A stretch of DNA of 33,899 bases from Pseudomonas folii (GTDB lineage: Bacteria; Pseudomonadota; Gammaproteobacteria; Pseudomonadales; Pseudomonadaceae). Shown one piece after another: positions 1 to 8,277 of this stretch. Made by a program: the position numbers and the translations under genes. The DNA lies in the NCBI RefSeq assembly GCF_014357575.1, contig NZ_JACONW010000058.1, positions 1 through 33,899 of the forward strand. Direction: 5' to 3'. The notes under the pieces were generated by a model that made no database searches, had not been told where the DNA came from, and saw nothing but the letters and a program-made list of their open reading frames with translations. How positions within the stretch are numbered: the first letter of the stretch is position 1; every line of letters begins with the position of its first letter.

Positions 1-81
1 AGGCCAAATCAGATACAAGCAAACTCCCATATCCGGGTTGGCTTGCCACATTGGATCACCGCACTCTTCAGGAATGTCGCC

Positions 82-1047
82 ATGAGCTTTATCACTGAAA
101 TCAAAACCTTCGCCGCTCTCGGCAGCGGCGTCATCGGCAGCGGCTGGGTATCCCGCGCCCTCGCCCATGGCCTTGATGTGGTCGCCTGGGATCCCGCTCC
201 CGGGGCCGAAGCGGCGCTGCGCGAACGTGTCGCCAATGCTTGGGGCGCTCTGGAGCAACAGGGTCTGGCACCAGGTGCATCCCAGAGCCGCCTGCGCTTT
301 GTCGCCACTATCGAAGAGTGTGTGAGGGACGCGGACTTCATCCAGGAAAGCGCCCCGGAACGCCTTGAACTGAAACTGGATCTGCACAGCAAGATCAGCG
401 CGGCGGCCAGACCGAATGTGTTGATTGGTTCAAGTACGTCCGGGCTGCTGCCAAGTGCATTCTACGAAAGCTCGGTGCATCCGGAACGTTGCGTGGTCGG
501 CCACCCATTCAATCCGGTTTACCTGCTGCCGTTGGTGGAAGTGGTGGGCGGCAAGAATACCGCTCCGGCGGCCATTGCGGCGGCTATCAAGGTGTATGAA
601 TCCCTCGGCATGCGCCCGCTGCATGTGCGCAAGGAAGTCCCCGGCTTCATCGCCGATCGCTTGCTCGAAGCGCTATGGCGCGAGGCGCTGCACCTGGTCA
701 ATGACGGCGTGGCGACCACCGGCGAAATCGATGATGCGATTCGCTTCGGTGCCGGGTTGCGCTGGTCATTCATGGGCACTTTTCTTACCTACACATTGGC
801 GGGTGGCGACGCGGGCATGCGTCACTTCATGGCGCAGTTCGGCCCGGCGTTGCAGTTGCCGTGGACCTACTTGCCAGCGCCGGAGCTGACCGACAAATTG
901 ATCGACGATGTGGTCGACGGCACCCGTGATCAGCTGGGTAAACGCAGTATTTCAGAGCTGGAGCGCTACCGTGATGATTGCTTGCTCGCAGTGCTGGAGG
1001 CGGTGAAAACGACCAAGACCAGGCATGGCATGACCTTTGTCGAATAG
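82..1047 (+). CDS. cdhA: L-carnitine dehydrogenase (3-hydroxyacyl-CoA dehydrogenase fold)
   Basis: The product oxidises L-carnitine to 3-dehydrocarnitine with NAD+, the first step of the aerobic carnitine-to-glycine-betaine route, in the cytoplasm. The 321-residue protein opens with a Rossmann glycine motif (GSGVIG, residues 14-19) and carries the HPFNP catalytic-loop signature and a C-terminal helical domain, the layout of the 3-hydroxyacyl-CoA dehydrogenase family. The N-terminus MSFITEIKTFAALG matches what I know of Pseudomonas carnitine dehydrogenases. I chose the ATG at 82 because AGGAAT lies 7 bases upstream; an in-frame ATG at 43 would add 13 residues with no ribosome binding site. The next gene in the same direction is its usual partner thioesterase. 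The rest of the pathway (cdhC, transporter, regulator) would lie left of the window. Confidence 0.9.
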   Translation: MSFITEIKTFAALGSGVIGSGWVSRALAHGLDVVAWDPAPGAEAALRERVANAWGALEQQGLAPGASQSRLRFVATIEECVRDADFIQESAPERLELKLDLHSKISAAARPNVLIGSSTSGLLPSAFYESSVHPERCVVGHPFNPVYLLPLVEVVGGKNTAPAAIAAAIKVYESLGMRPLHVRKEVPGFIADRLLEALWREALHLVNDGVATTGEIDDAIRFGAGLRWSFMGTFLTYTLAGGDAGMRHFMAQFGPALQLPWTYLPAPELTDKLIDDVVDGTRDQLGKRSISELERYRDDCLLAVLEAVKTTKTRHGMTFVE

Positions 1048-1049
1048 CA

Positions 1050-1108
1050 CTGTGGGGCTGGCGGCGGTGAGTTGAATATCGCCACCGCAAGCAAGCCGGT
1101 GCCCACAG
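1050..1108. repeat. Degenerate REP-type inverted pair
   Basis: The left arm starts CTGTGGGGCTGGC and the right arm ends GCCGGTGCCCACAG, with GGCGGTGA and TCGCCACC facing each other inside. This is an imperfect inverted pair of a Pseudomonas REP-like sequence, directly after the cdhA stop codon. It could act as a transcript-end or mRNA-stabilising hairpin. Confidence 0.6.
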
Positions 1109-1134
1109 TTTGCGCCACCCTTCCCCGTGGCCCC

Positions 1135-1215
1135 GCTTTAGCCGGGAGGGCGTCGGCACAGTCGTTAAATATCCTTCGCCAGAAATACCGCTCGCCCGGC
1201 TAAAGCCGGTTTACA
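1135..1215. repeat. REPIN-like element, family A copy 1 (TTTAGCCGGGAGG arms)
   Basis: GCTTTAGCCGGGAGGG at 1135-1150 faces CTCGCCCGGCTAAAGCCGG at 1191-1209, and AGAAATACCGC lies before the right arm. The same two-armed unit recurs at 9682-9773, including the internal AGAAATACCGC, so it is a dispersed repeat and not a local hairpin only. It fills the gap between cdhA and cdhB and ends just upstream of the cdhB ribosome binding site. Confidence 0.8.
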
Positions 1216-1227
1216 GGAATCTCCGAC

Positions 1228-1704
1228 ATGCCAGCACTGACCACCTATACCACCCAAGTCCAACCTGCCTGGGTCGACTATAACGGGCACCTGCGCGACG
1301 CGTTCTACCTGCTGATCTTCAGCTACGCCACTGACGGGCTGATGGACGCCTTGGGCTTGGACATGGTTAACCGGGAAGCCAGCGGCCACTCGCTGTTCAC
1401 ACTGGAGCTGCACCTCAATTATCTGCATGAAGTCAAACTCGGCGCCGAAGTTGAGGTGCATACCCAACTGATTGCCTACGACGCCAAGCGCCTGCATCTC
1501 TATCACAGCTTGCATCTGGTCGGCGATGAGATGGAGTTGGCTGGCAATGAGCAGATGTTGTTGCACGTAGATCTGGCCGGGCCGCATGCAACAGCGTTTA
1601 CCGATGCCACACAGGAAAGACTTAACGCCATAAGCGCTGGACAATCCGAGCTGCCGAGGCCTGCCCTCCTCGGCCGAGTCATTGGTTTGCACGCTAAAAA
1701 ATAA
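1228..1704 (+). CDS. cdhB: Hotdog-fold thioesterase of carnitine degradation (betainyl-CoA thioesterase)
   Basis: This 158-residue 4HBT hotdog-fold thioesterase is expected to release glycine betaine from betainyl-CoA at the end of the carnitine pathway. The N-terminal motif WVDYNGHL holds the catalytic Asp typical of 4-hydroxybenzoyl-CoA-thioesterase-type enzymes. The long helix with SLFTLELHLNYLHE and the following strands fit the fold. The ATG at 1228 has CAGGAA about 9 bases upstream. The function is assigned from the family and from its position behind cdhA on the same strand; in Pseudomonas the two genes are neighbours. Here they are about 180 bases apart with two repeat elements between them, so cotranscription is not certain. 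Confidence 0.8.
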   Translation: MPALTTYTTQVQPAWVDYNGHLRDAFYLLIFSYATDGLMDALGLDMVNREASGHSLFTLELHLNYLHEVKLGAEVEVHTQLIAYDAKRLHLYHSLHLVGDEMELAGNEQMLLHVDLAGPHATAFTDATQERLNAISAGQSELPRPALLGRVIGLHAKK

Positions 1705-1896
1705 ACGGCCGCTGCCCGGTTACACGGCTTGTCTTGGAGACGCTCTGATTGGGAGAAACAGCCTGAGCGCAATGGTGTGGAAAACTGGACGTCGCTGATT
1801 GTTGAATCCGGGACGGACTTTTTCAGCACATAAGCATCCAATTCCGCGACAGGCACCGCCTTTTCAGAATCACATGTCCTCCGTTCAGGAATCACT

Positions 1897-2343
1897 ATGA
1901 CCTTCTACATTTATCTACTCGCATGCTGTGCTGCCGCCGCAACGGGCATCATCTTCAAACCTGGGGCTTGGTACGAGTCGCTTCAAAAGCCAGGCTTTAC
2001 CCCACCGAACTGGGCCTTCCCGGTGGCGTGGACGACGATCTATCTGCTGCTCGCGTGGGCAGGTTACCGTTTGACCCTGATCCCCGGCAGCGAGATCGTG
2101 CTCGCGCTATGGGCTGCACAAATAGCGCTGAATACGTTGTGGACACCGGTATTCTTCGGCGCGCACCGCATCGCCGTTGCGATGGTGGTCCTCGTGCTGC
2201 TTTGGGTGGTAGTCGCTACCATGGTCGTGATGTCTTTCCAGCTGGACATCGTTACGGGCCTGATTTTATTGCCCTATCTGGCGTGGCTCTCGGTGGCGGC
2301 TGCACTGAATTTTTCTATTCTTCGGTACAATCGCCAACGTTAA
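1897..2343 (+). CDS. tspO: TspO/MBR family tryptophan-rich sensory membrane protein
   Basis: A 148-residue integral membrane protein with five predicted helices, the size usual for bacterial TspO. Family motifs are present in order: WYxxLxKPxFxPPxWxFPxxW near residues 25-46, ALNxxWxPVFFG in the middle, and PYLAWxxxAxxLN near the end. TspO proteins bind tetrapyrroles such as protoporphyrin and haem and modulate stress or light-related responses; the physiological role in pseudomonads is unsettled. The start is supported by AGGA 7 bases upstream of the ATG at 1897. It stands alone, with about 190 uninterpreted bases upstream and a strong terminator downstream. Confidence 0.92.
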   Translation: MTFYIYLLACCAAAATGIIFKPGAWYESLQKPGFTPPNWAFPVAWTTIYLLLAWAGYRLTLIPGSEIVLALWAAQIALNTLWTPVFFGAHRIAVAMVVLVLLWVVVATMVVMSFQLDIVTGLILLPYLAWLSVAAALNFSILRYNRQR

Positions 2344-2361
2344 CGTTGTGCTCCCGTTCGC

Positions 2362-2402
2362 CAAAGAGCCCCGGTAGCCTGCAAAGCTACCGGGGCTCTT
2401 TG
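2362..2402 (+). terminator. Strong rho-independent terminator after tspO
   Basis: Perfect 17-bp inverted repeat: CAAAGAGCCCCGGTAGC at 2362-2378 pairs with its exact complement at 2386-2402 across a 7-base loop. The stem closes with A/T pairs, giving CTTTGTTT after the GC-rich part. It lies 19 bases after the tspO stop codon. Confidence 0.93.
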
Positions 2403-2491
2403 TTTCAGCAAGGCTAAAAACGACGGGCCAACTCGCTGGTAATTAAAACGATACGTCACATTCGTAATGTTTTCCTGAACCATTACCTATG

Positions 2492-2559
2492 TCATCGCGA
2501 GCAAGCTCACTCCTACAGATGAATGCGGTTTTCTGTACGAGTGAGCTTGCTCGCAATAA
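2492..2559. repeat. REP pair, family B (GAGCAAGCTCACTCCTACAG)
   Basis: The left arm 2492-2518 reads TCGCGAGCAAGCTCACTCC followed by TACAG. The right arm 2533-2559 is its near-complement, CTGTACGAGTGAGCTTGCTCG and on, with a 14-base spacer. This is the widespread Pseudomonas REP sequence in inverted-pair (REPIN) form. The last 15 bases of the window begin another copy. Confidence 0.85.
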
Positions 2560-2801
2560 AAGGCGACAATTGGAGTTCCCATTCGTATGCATGAGTGAAC
2601 AGGGATGAGGAGCCTCACGGCACACTACTGAGCCCCGCTCATGGCTTCATGTTGAAAACCCCGGTTATCAGTAAGCGCCCGGTGCCATAGGCTCCGACTA
2701 CGAGAAGTCCAGTAACACTGTCTTTTCATCCGGTGCGCTGGTGAATATTGCCTTGCCAAGAGGCATGAAGGCTGTCGGTCGATTGAAAAGGAGCAAGCCC
2801 C
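2560..2801. other. Non-coding gap upstream of the paoC-like gene
   Basis: About 240 bases without a supported gene. I translated the frame that runs into the paoC start and saw no recognisable 2Fe-2S or FAD subunit remnant. No clear promoter or hairpin stands out; an AAGGAG ribosome binding site lies at the right edge. Confidence 0.5.
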
Positions 2802-5012
2802 ATGAAGTTTGATACGCCTGCAAGCACCAACCCAATCGATCAGATGAAAGTTATTGGTCAGCCCGAAGATCGTGTTGAAGGCAAACTTAAAACAACCGGC
2901 ACGGCGACCTATGCTTACGAACAGCAGGCCACTGCCAGCGCGCCCGCCTACGGCTATGTATTAGGTGCATCCATTGGCAAAGGCCGGATCTCCTCAATTG
3001 ACTCGAGCGAAGCACGCCAGGCCAGCGGCGTTATTGCAATCGTCACCTATGAAAATGCCGGGCATTTGGACAGAGGCGAATTTTACGTGGATCGCGCACT
3101 TGCCGGTCCTGAGGTGGACCACTATCACCAGGCGGTAGCAATCGTCGTCGCGCAGACGTTCGAACAGGCCCGGGCCGCTTCTGCTTTGCTTCGCGTCCAT
3201 TACGTCAAGGAGTCTGGTGCCTATGACCTTGCCGCGCAGCGAGAGTCAGCAACAACACCTGCACCGGGCGCGTTTGGCCCGCCTCCACACACGGCGATCG
3301 GGGATTTCGAAGGCGCATTCAAGCAAGCAGCTTTCACCCTCGACGGTCATTACACCACCCCGGATCATGCCCACGCGATGATGGAACCCCACGCTACCAT
3401 TGCTCAGTGGCAAGGAGACAAGCTGACGCTATGGACGTCTATTCAACAAATGAACTGGGGTGTCAGAGATCTGGCCAAAACACTGGGTATTCCCAAAGAC
3501 AACATTCATTTGATCTCGCCTTACATTGGCGGCGGTTTTGGCGGAAAAGGCACCATTCTGTGTGACGCTGTGTTGGCGTCTCTTGCGGCCAGAGAAGCCG
3601 GGCGGCCGGTCAAAGTAGCGCTTCCCCGCCCGCTGATGTTCAACAACCTGACCCACAGACCCGCAACGATTCAGAGAATACGGCTGGGTGCCAATCCGGA
3701 CGGCAAACTCACCGCCATCGGCCATGAGAGTTGGTCCGGCAATCTGCGCGGTGGTCGTACTGAAGCCGCCACCGCATCGACCCGGACATTGTATGCGGGC
3801 GCGAACCGTATGACCCGTTTGTACCTGGCCAAACTCGACCTTGCTGAAGGTAGCGCCATGCGAGCGCCCGGTGAGGCGCCTGGCATGATGGCGCTGGAAA
3901 TTGCCATGGACGAAATGGCCGAGAAACTGGGTATGGATCCTGTGAAGTTTCGCGTCATCAACGATACGCAGGTAGATCCGGAGCAGCCTGATCGCCCGTT
4001 TTCTCAGCGCCAGTTAGTCGAGTGCCTGAATACGGGAGCTGATCGTTTCGGCTGGGCTCAACGCAACCCCCTTCCCGGCAAGGAACTGCATGACGGCTGG
4101 TGGACCGGCATCGGCATGGCCTCTGCGATTCGAGGCGCACCTACAACGAAATCTGCTGCTCGCGTACGGCTGGATCGCGATGGCATCGTCACCGTTGAAA
4201 CCGACATGACAGACATTGGAACCGGCTCTTACACCATCATTGCCCAGACCGCTGCGGAAATGATGGGTGTAGGCATGGATAAGGTTAACGTGCATCTAGG
4301 GGATTCACGTTTCCCTGAGTCTTCCGGATCAGGCGGCCAATGGGGCGCAGCTTCATCTACAGCAGGCGTGTACGCCGCTTGCGTAAAGTTGCGGGAAGCC
4401 ATCGCTACGAGGTTTGGCATGGACCCAGCAAAAGCGGAATTTATCGATGGCCAGATTCGTGATGGTTTAAACAGCGTGCCATTGGCACAAGCGGCATTGA
4501 ACGGTGATGTAGTGGCCGAAGACATCATGGAGTTTGGCGACCTGGCCAAGCAGTATGCCCAGCAAACCTTTGGCGCTCACTTTGTCGAAGTTGGCGTCAA
4601 CGCGGCCACCGGAGAAATTCGTATCCGCCGCCAGTTGGCGGTCTGTGCAGCAGGACGGATACTCAACCCCAAAACAGCCCGCAGTCAGATCATCGGCGGG
4701 ATGACCATGGGCGCAGGTGCAGCGCTAATGGAAGAAATGATTGTGGATCATCGCCTGGGATTTTTTGTTAATCACGATCTGGCCAGCTACGAAGTACCAG
4801 TGCATGCCGACATCCCGCATCAGGAAGTCATTTTCCTGGATGAAGTAGACCGCTATGCAACACCTCTCAAGGCCAAAGGTGTCGGCGAGCTTGGTATTTC
4901 CGGAGCAGCAGCGGCCATTGCCAACGCTGTTTATAACGCTACCGGCATCAGGGTTCGCGATTATCCCATTACGCTCGATAAGCTCATCGACCATTTGCCC
5001 GCGCTGGGCTGA
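2802..5012 (+). CDS. paoC: Molybdopterin-binding (large) subunit of an aldehyde oxidoreductase, PaoC-like, orphan
   Basis: A 736-residue xanthine-oxidase-family large subunit, closely resembling E. coli PaoC (periplasmic aldehyde oxidoreductase PaoABC, which oxidises aromatic and other aldehydes). It starts MKFDTPASTNPIDQMKV, has the hammerhead domain in the first third, the molybdopterin motif GGGFGGK at 243-249, the MRAPGE loop, and the catalytic glutamate E696 in GVGELG near the C-terminus. Length and active-site position match PaoC (about 732 residues). AAGGAG lies 9 bases before the ATG. What is odd is the context. The 2Fe-2S (PaoA) and FAD (PaoB) subunits and the PaoD maturation factor are not next to it: upstream is non-coding DNA, downstream a LysR gene. 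It must borrow partners from elsewhere, use an unlinked set, or be a remnant that kept an intact frame. Confidence 0.9.
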   Translation: MKFDTPASTNPIDQMKVIGQPEDRVEGKLKTTGTATYAYEQQATASAPAYGYVLGASIGKGRISSIDSSEARQASGVIAIVTYENAGHLDRGEFYVDRALAGPEVDHYHQAVAIVVAQTFEQARAASALLRVHYVKESGAYDLAAQRESATTPAPGAFGPPPHTAIGDFEGAFKQAAFTLDGHYTTPDHAHAMMEPHATIAQWQGDKLTLWTSIQQMNWGVRDLAKTLGIPKDNIHLISPYIGGGFGGKGTILCDAVLASLAAREAGRPVKVALPRPLMFNNLTHRPATIQRIRLGANPDGKLTAIGHESWSGNLRGGRTEAATASTRTLYAGANRMTRLYLAKLDLAEGSAMRAPGEAPGMMALEIAMDEMAEKLGMDPVKFRVINDTQVDPEQPDRPFSQRQLVECLNTGADRFGWAQRNPLPGKELHDGWWTGIGMASAIRGAPTTKSAARVRLDRDGIVTVETDMTDIGTGSYTIIAQTAAEMMGVGMDKVNVHLGDSRFPESSGSGGQWGAASSTAGVYAACVKLREAIATRFGMDPAKAEFIDGQIRDGLNSVPLAQAALNGDVVAEDIMEFGDLAKQYAQQTFGAHFVEVGVNAATGEIRIRRQLAVCAAGRILNPKTARSQIIGGMTMGAGAALMEEMIVDHRLGFFVNHDLASYEVPVHADIPHQEVIFLDEVDRYATPLKAKGVGELGISGAAAAIANAVYNATGIRVRDYPITLDKLIDHLPALG

Positions 5013-5050
5013 CCTTCCCTTATTCAATTCACTTGGCTTCGGAGTCATCC

Positions 5051-5965
5051 ATGCAGCTCAGCCGCACGAACCTGGCAGATATTGTTTATTTCCTCGCCAT
5101 CGCTCGGCATCAGAGCTTCAGAAAGGCAGGTCTGGAGGTCGACATCAGTGCGTCAGCGCTGAGCCATGCCATGAAGGGACTTGAAACACGGCTTGGTGTT
5201 CGACTTCTCAATCGCACAACCCGAAGCGTGACGCTCACGGCTGCGGGCGAAGAGTTGCAGGGCCTCATCAGCACTCCCGTAGATGATATCGGGCAAGCGC
5301 TTGAGTCCCTGAATCGGCTGCGTGATGAGCCCGCCGGGCGTATTCGCTTGAACGTCCTGAGCGACGGCGCAAAATTGCTGTTGGGCCCCGCTCTTCCGGT
5401 TTTTGTTGACCGCTATCCGAACATTGAGGTCGACCTGACCGTCACCAATCGGATGGTCGACATCATCGGCGACGGGCATGACGCAGGCATTCGTTTTGGT
5501 GGGACGGTTCCCGCAGACATGATTGCTCAACGCCTGTCTCCCGATGTGGCATGGGCAGTCGTTGCATCGCCTGACTACCTTGCGCGATTCGGTACCCCGA
5601 AACAGCCTGAGGATCTATACCAACATCGTTGTTTACGCGTGCGTCTGGGTAACGCACGCATCTACCACTGGCAATTCTCGAAAGAGGGTCAACAGATGGA
5701 GATTGACGCGCCCGGCGCCATAACCATCGATGAAACCCGCGTTGGTGTAGCAATGACGATGCGCGGCGCCGGTTTGATGTATGTTCCCGCGTCTGTCGTC
5801 GAGCGGCAGATCGCCGAAGGCTCGCTGCAGCGAGTCCTGGAGGACTGGACTCACTACGACCCAGGTTTTCACATCTACTACTCAAGCTTCAGGCAGGTTC
5901 CCGTAGGCCTTCGCCTGCTCATTGATCTCATCCGCGAACTTGAGCCTTTGGGCCCGCTTCCATAG
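5051..5965 (+). CDS. LysR-family transcriptional regulator
   Basis: A 304-residue LysR-type regulator. The winged HTH is at about residues 4-62 (LADIVYFLAIARHQSFRKAG, then SALSHAMKGLETRLGVRLLNRTTRSV), followed by the substrate-binding domain from about residue 88 to the end. The type with VNRMVDIIGDGHDAGIRFG in the effector domain is common among pseudomonad LysR proteins that control adjacent oxidoreductases. I chose the ATG at 5051 with GGAG 6 bases upstream; an in-frame TTG at 5033 would add six residues. It follows the PaoC-like gene by 38 bases on the same strand, an arrangement less usual than the divergent one, so the two may be cotranscribed. The effector is unknown. Confidence 0.88.
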   Translation: MQLSRTNLADIVYFLAIARHQSFRKAGLEVDISASALSHAMKGLETRLGVRLLNRTTRSVTLTAAGEELQGLISTPVDDIGQALESLNRLRDEPAGRIRLNVLSDGAKLLLGPALPVFVDRYPNIEVDLTVTNRMVDIIGDGHDAGIRFGGTVPADMIAQRLSPDVAWAVVASPDYLARFGTPKQPEDLYQHRCLRVRLGNARIYHWQFSKEGQQMEIDAPGAITIDETRVGVAMTMRGAGLMYVPASVVERQIAEGSLQRVLEDWTHYDPGFHIYYSSFRQVPVGLRLLIDLIRELEPLGPLP

Positions 5966-6074
5966 CGAACCTGGCTCGCCTGCAACCAGATGAAGATTTC
6001 GCCAACTCCTGTTACCGCAAGATTTCTGAATGGCACGCCCATCAGATTGCGCCCTGTACACGGCCCATTTGAAT

Positions 6075-6092
6075 GGTGACAGAAACTGTCCA
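6075..6092. promoter_or_regulatory. Short dyad upstream of the MDR oxidoreductase
   Basis: GGTGACAG-AAA-CTGTCCAC is a near-perfect dyad 64 bases before the oxidoreductase start, in the spacer after the LysR gene. It could be an operator for the WYL-domain regulator encoded downstream or for the LysR protein, but only the symmetry supports this. Confidence 0.3.
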
Positions 6093-6155
6093 CATACACC
6101 GTTAGATTTGACTCCGAAGCTGGCTCACCTACTTGATGAGGTTCGGAGACGTATC

Positions 6156-7094
6156 ATGAAACGCATTCAATATCACACCTACGGCGGGCCGGATGTTATG
6201 CGGGTCGAAGATTTTGACCTGCTTCCCCCTGGCGAAGCTGAAGTGGCGGTCAGAGTCAGATTTGCTGCGATCAATCCGATTGACTGGAAGCTGCGTAGCG
6301 GGCAAATGAAAATCGTCACCGGTAATAAATTCCCTAGAACAATGGGGATGGATTTTTCTGGCACAGTTTTATCGGTCGGCCCAGGTGTCAAGCGTTTGAA
6401 GGTGGGCGATGCGGTTTTTGGATTAGCCCGATTCAAAGAAAGCGGCGCATTTGCCGAGGCTGTTATCACCAAAGAAGCATTTCTAACCCAAAAGCCTGAT
6501 GAAGTTTCATTCGAGGACGCCGCGTGCCTCGGCACGCCAGGTATAACCGCATGGAATGGACTCATCGACAAGGCGAAGTTGCACGCTGGCCAGCAAGTAT
6601 TCATCAATGGTTGTGCCGGCGCCGTCGGCGAGGCCGCTGTGCAAATAGCAATGATGCATGGCGCTGTCGTCTCAGGCAGTTGCAGCGCCAAGGACATCCA
6701 AAGGGCACAAACACTCGGTGTGCAAACCGTGTATGACTATCGCACTACACAGTTATCCAGTATCACCGCCCGATTCGATATCGTTTACGACACGGCGGCG
6801 ACGCTTTCGATTTCCACAGGCGTTGCAATGCTGCGCGCGGGAGGCGTGTTTCTGGATCTGAACCCTGGCCCCTGGAAGTTTGTTCGCGCGGTCTTTGACC
6901 GTCGTCTCAAGCCCGTCATCGGGTCGCCACGCGCAGACATTCTGGATAAGCTCGCCAAAGCTGCCAGTGCAGGAAGCTTCAGAATCCCTGTAGGCAAAAC
7001 TGTTGCTCTGCACGATGCCATTCAACTGATCGGGGATATCGAAAACGGTCGAAAACCTGGCGGTAAGGCTGTCATTGAGATGGGAGATGCATAG
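6156..7094 (+). CDS. NADP-dependent oxidoreductase, quinone-reductase-like MDR family
   Basis: A 312-residue medium-chain dehydrogenase/reductase without zinc-ligand Cys signatures, so of the quinone oxidoreductase/zinc-independent type. It has the GroES-like N-terminal domain (GMDFSGTVLSVGPGVKRLKVGDAVFG) and a Rossmann domain with NGCAGAVGEAAVQIA around residues 150-165. These enzymes reduce quinones or alpha,beta-unsaturated carbonyls with NADPH. The ATG at 6156 was chosen because the family starts with MKxIQYHxYGGPDV and GGAG lies 8 bases upstream; the frame is open 42 codons further upstream without similarity. The next gene, a WYL regulator, begins 8 bases after its stop, so the two form an operon and the regulator probably controls it. 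Confidence 0.87.
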   Translation: MKRIQYHTYGGPDVMRVEDFDLLPPGEAEVAVRVRFAAINPIDWKLRSGQMKIVTGNKFPRTMGMDFSGTVLSVGPGVKRLKVGDAVFGLARFKESGAFAEAVITKEAFLTQKPDEVSFEDAACLGTPGITAWNGLIDKAKLHAGQQVFINGCAGAVGEAAVQIAMMHGAVVSGSCSAKDIQRAQTLGVQTVYDYRTTQLSSITARFDIVYDTAATLSISTGVAMLRAGGVFLDLNPGPWKFVRAVFDRRLKPVIGSPRADILDKLAKAASAGSFRIPVGKTVALHDAIQLIGDIENGRKPGGKAVIEMGDA

Positions 7095-7102
7095 GGGGAG
7101 CT

Positions 7103-7810
7103 ATGGCCAGAAGTGATCGATTGTTTGAGCTGATGCAAGTGCTTCGGCGTCATCGCAGAACGGTATCGGGACGAGTACTCGCTCAAGAACTGGGAGTATC
7201 CCTTCGCACCATACGCCGCGATGTTCTGACATTGCAGGGTATGGGGGCCGACATTGATGGTGAACCCGGCCTGGGCTACGTGCTCAAGCCGGGTTTTCTT
7301 CTGCCTCCACTCTCATTTACGGAGGAAGAAATACAGGCACTGGTGACCGGCGCTTTATGGGTCAGTCGTCATACCGATGACAAGTTTGCTTTTGCGGTCA
7401 AAAACGCATTGGCCAAGATTAACGCCGTACTTGCGCCGGATATGCGACCGGCCTTCGAGGATGAAACATTCTACGTAAGCAGCCCCACGCTACATTCCGC
7501 ACCAATCGATTTAAGCGAGATTCGCCGGGCCCTGCGCAACCAGTGCAAGCTACGTATCACGCTATCGATCAAGCATGGGCCAATGGAAGACCAGGTTATC
7601 TGGCCAATCATGTTGGGGTTTATCGAAAACCGGCGATCTGTGGCAGCCTGGTGCGAGGCTGACGCCAGGTTTCGCATGATAGACCTGGATAATGTGGCAA
7701 ACGTTGAAGTGCTTGAAGAACGTTACTCCCGTAATCGTCGCCAAATGATCAAGGAATGGCGCGCCCTGAATATTTTGCCTTGTAACAGCCGTGGTGAGAC
7801 CTGCGAATAG
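7103..7810 (+). CDS. YafY-type HTH/WYL-domain transcriptional regulator
   Basis: A 235-residue regulator with an N-terminal winged HTH of HTH_11/DeoR type (residues 5-60, with VSGRVLAQELGVSLRTIRRDVLTLQ) and a C-terminal WYL-type ligand-sensing domain (about 140-215, IWPIMLGFIENRRSVAAWCEADARFRMIDLDNV). The eponymous W-Y-L triad is diverged here (RRSVAAW). AGGGGGAG lies directly upstream of the ATG, and the gene is 8 bases behind the MDR oxidoreductase, so the pair is cotranscribed. WYL regulators of this subtype often control neighbouring small oxidoreductases; the inducer cannot be read from the sequence. Confidence 0.85.
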   Translation: MARSDRLFELMQVLRRHRRTVSGRVLAQELGVSLRTIRRDVLTLQGMGADIDGEPGLGYVLKPGFLLPPLSFTEEEIQALVTGALWVSRHTDDKFAFAVKNALAKINAVLAPDMRPAFEDETFYVSSPTLHSAPIDLSEIRRALRNQCKLRITLSIKHGPMEDQVIWPIMLGFIENRRSVAAWCEADARFRMIDLDNVANVEVLEERYSRNRRQMIKEWRALNILPCNSRGETCE

Positions 7811-8130
7811 TAATCGGCTCACGGTGTTTATTCGTATACGCCAGTTTTGGAAGCGTAAGACATGGTTATTACGCAGCCGATATTCCTGGATAAATCGCAA
7901 CGCGTTGGCGAACGTTCAACACTCATGCACGTCTTGGCAATACCCCATAATGCATATAGCCATAAAGGCGCTCGCCTCGTGAAAGTGTGCATTAACAGTG
8001 CATATTTCCAGTCCTCACATTTGCTCTTATTGGCAAACAGCGCCCACCACAAACGAAAAACCTCTCCACAGCAGGCAAACGGGTAGTTCCGTTCATTAAC
8101 GGCCGCCCACCCCACCGGCAAGAGCGAAAA
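7811..8130. other. Intergenic region upstream of the amt sigma-54 promoter
   Basis: About 320 bases without a supported gene. I looked for NtrC-type enhancer sites (TGCAC-type half sites inverted over 17 bases). The only weak candidate is TGCACGTCTTGGCA near 7926, about 200 bases from the promoter. TGCA pairs around 7988-8002 have the wrong spacing. No terminator is clear for the WYL regulator. Confidence 0.4.
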
Positions 8131-8146
8131 TGGCAAGCAAATTGCT
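8131..8146 (+). promoter_or_regulatory. Sigma-54 (RpoN) -24/-12 promoter of amt
   Basis: TGGCAAGCAAATTGCT fits the -24/-12 consensus TGGCAC-N5-TTGCW, with GG and GC exactly 10 bases apart. It is on the coding strand of the Amt gene, about 130 bases upstream of its ATG. Nitrogen-responsive RpoN/NtrC control is the rule for ammonium transporters in proteobacteria. Confidence 0.8.
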
Positions 8147-8277
8147 ATTCCTTACAGGAAACTAAATTACCCAAAGGGAATGACGCGTTTCACCCTGAGG
8201 CGTAAATCCAAGCGCTGAAGCACTTTGCCCCGCAGAGTCGTGACAGCGAAATTCCTGACCTCTGGAGATACTCAGCC

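Noticed and set aside
1..81. Possible 3' end of a preceding carnitine gene overlapping cdhA (TGA at 83-85)
   Set aside because: One frame does end in an ATGA overlap, but its 27 codons show no recognisable C-terminus; too little sequence to call.
2650..2801. In-frame codons leading into the paoC-like start as a PaoB remnant
   Set aside because: The translated segment after the last stop is short and shows no FAD- or 2Fe-2S-subunit motif.
7986..8004. TGCA-N7-TGCA dyad upstream of amt as an NtrC site
   Set aside because: The half sites are 2 bases too close for the 17-base NtrC consensus and lack the inner CC/GG bases.
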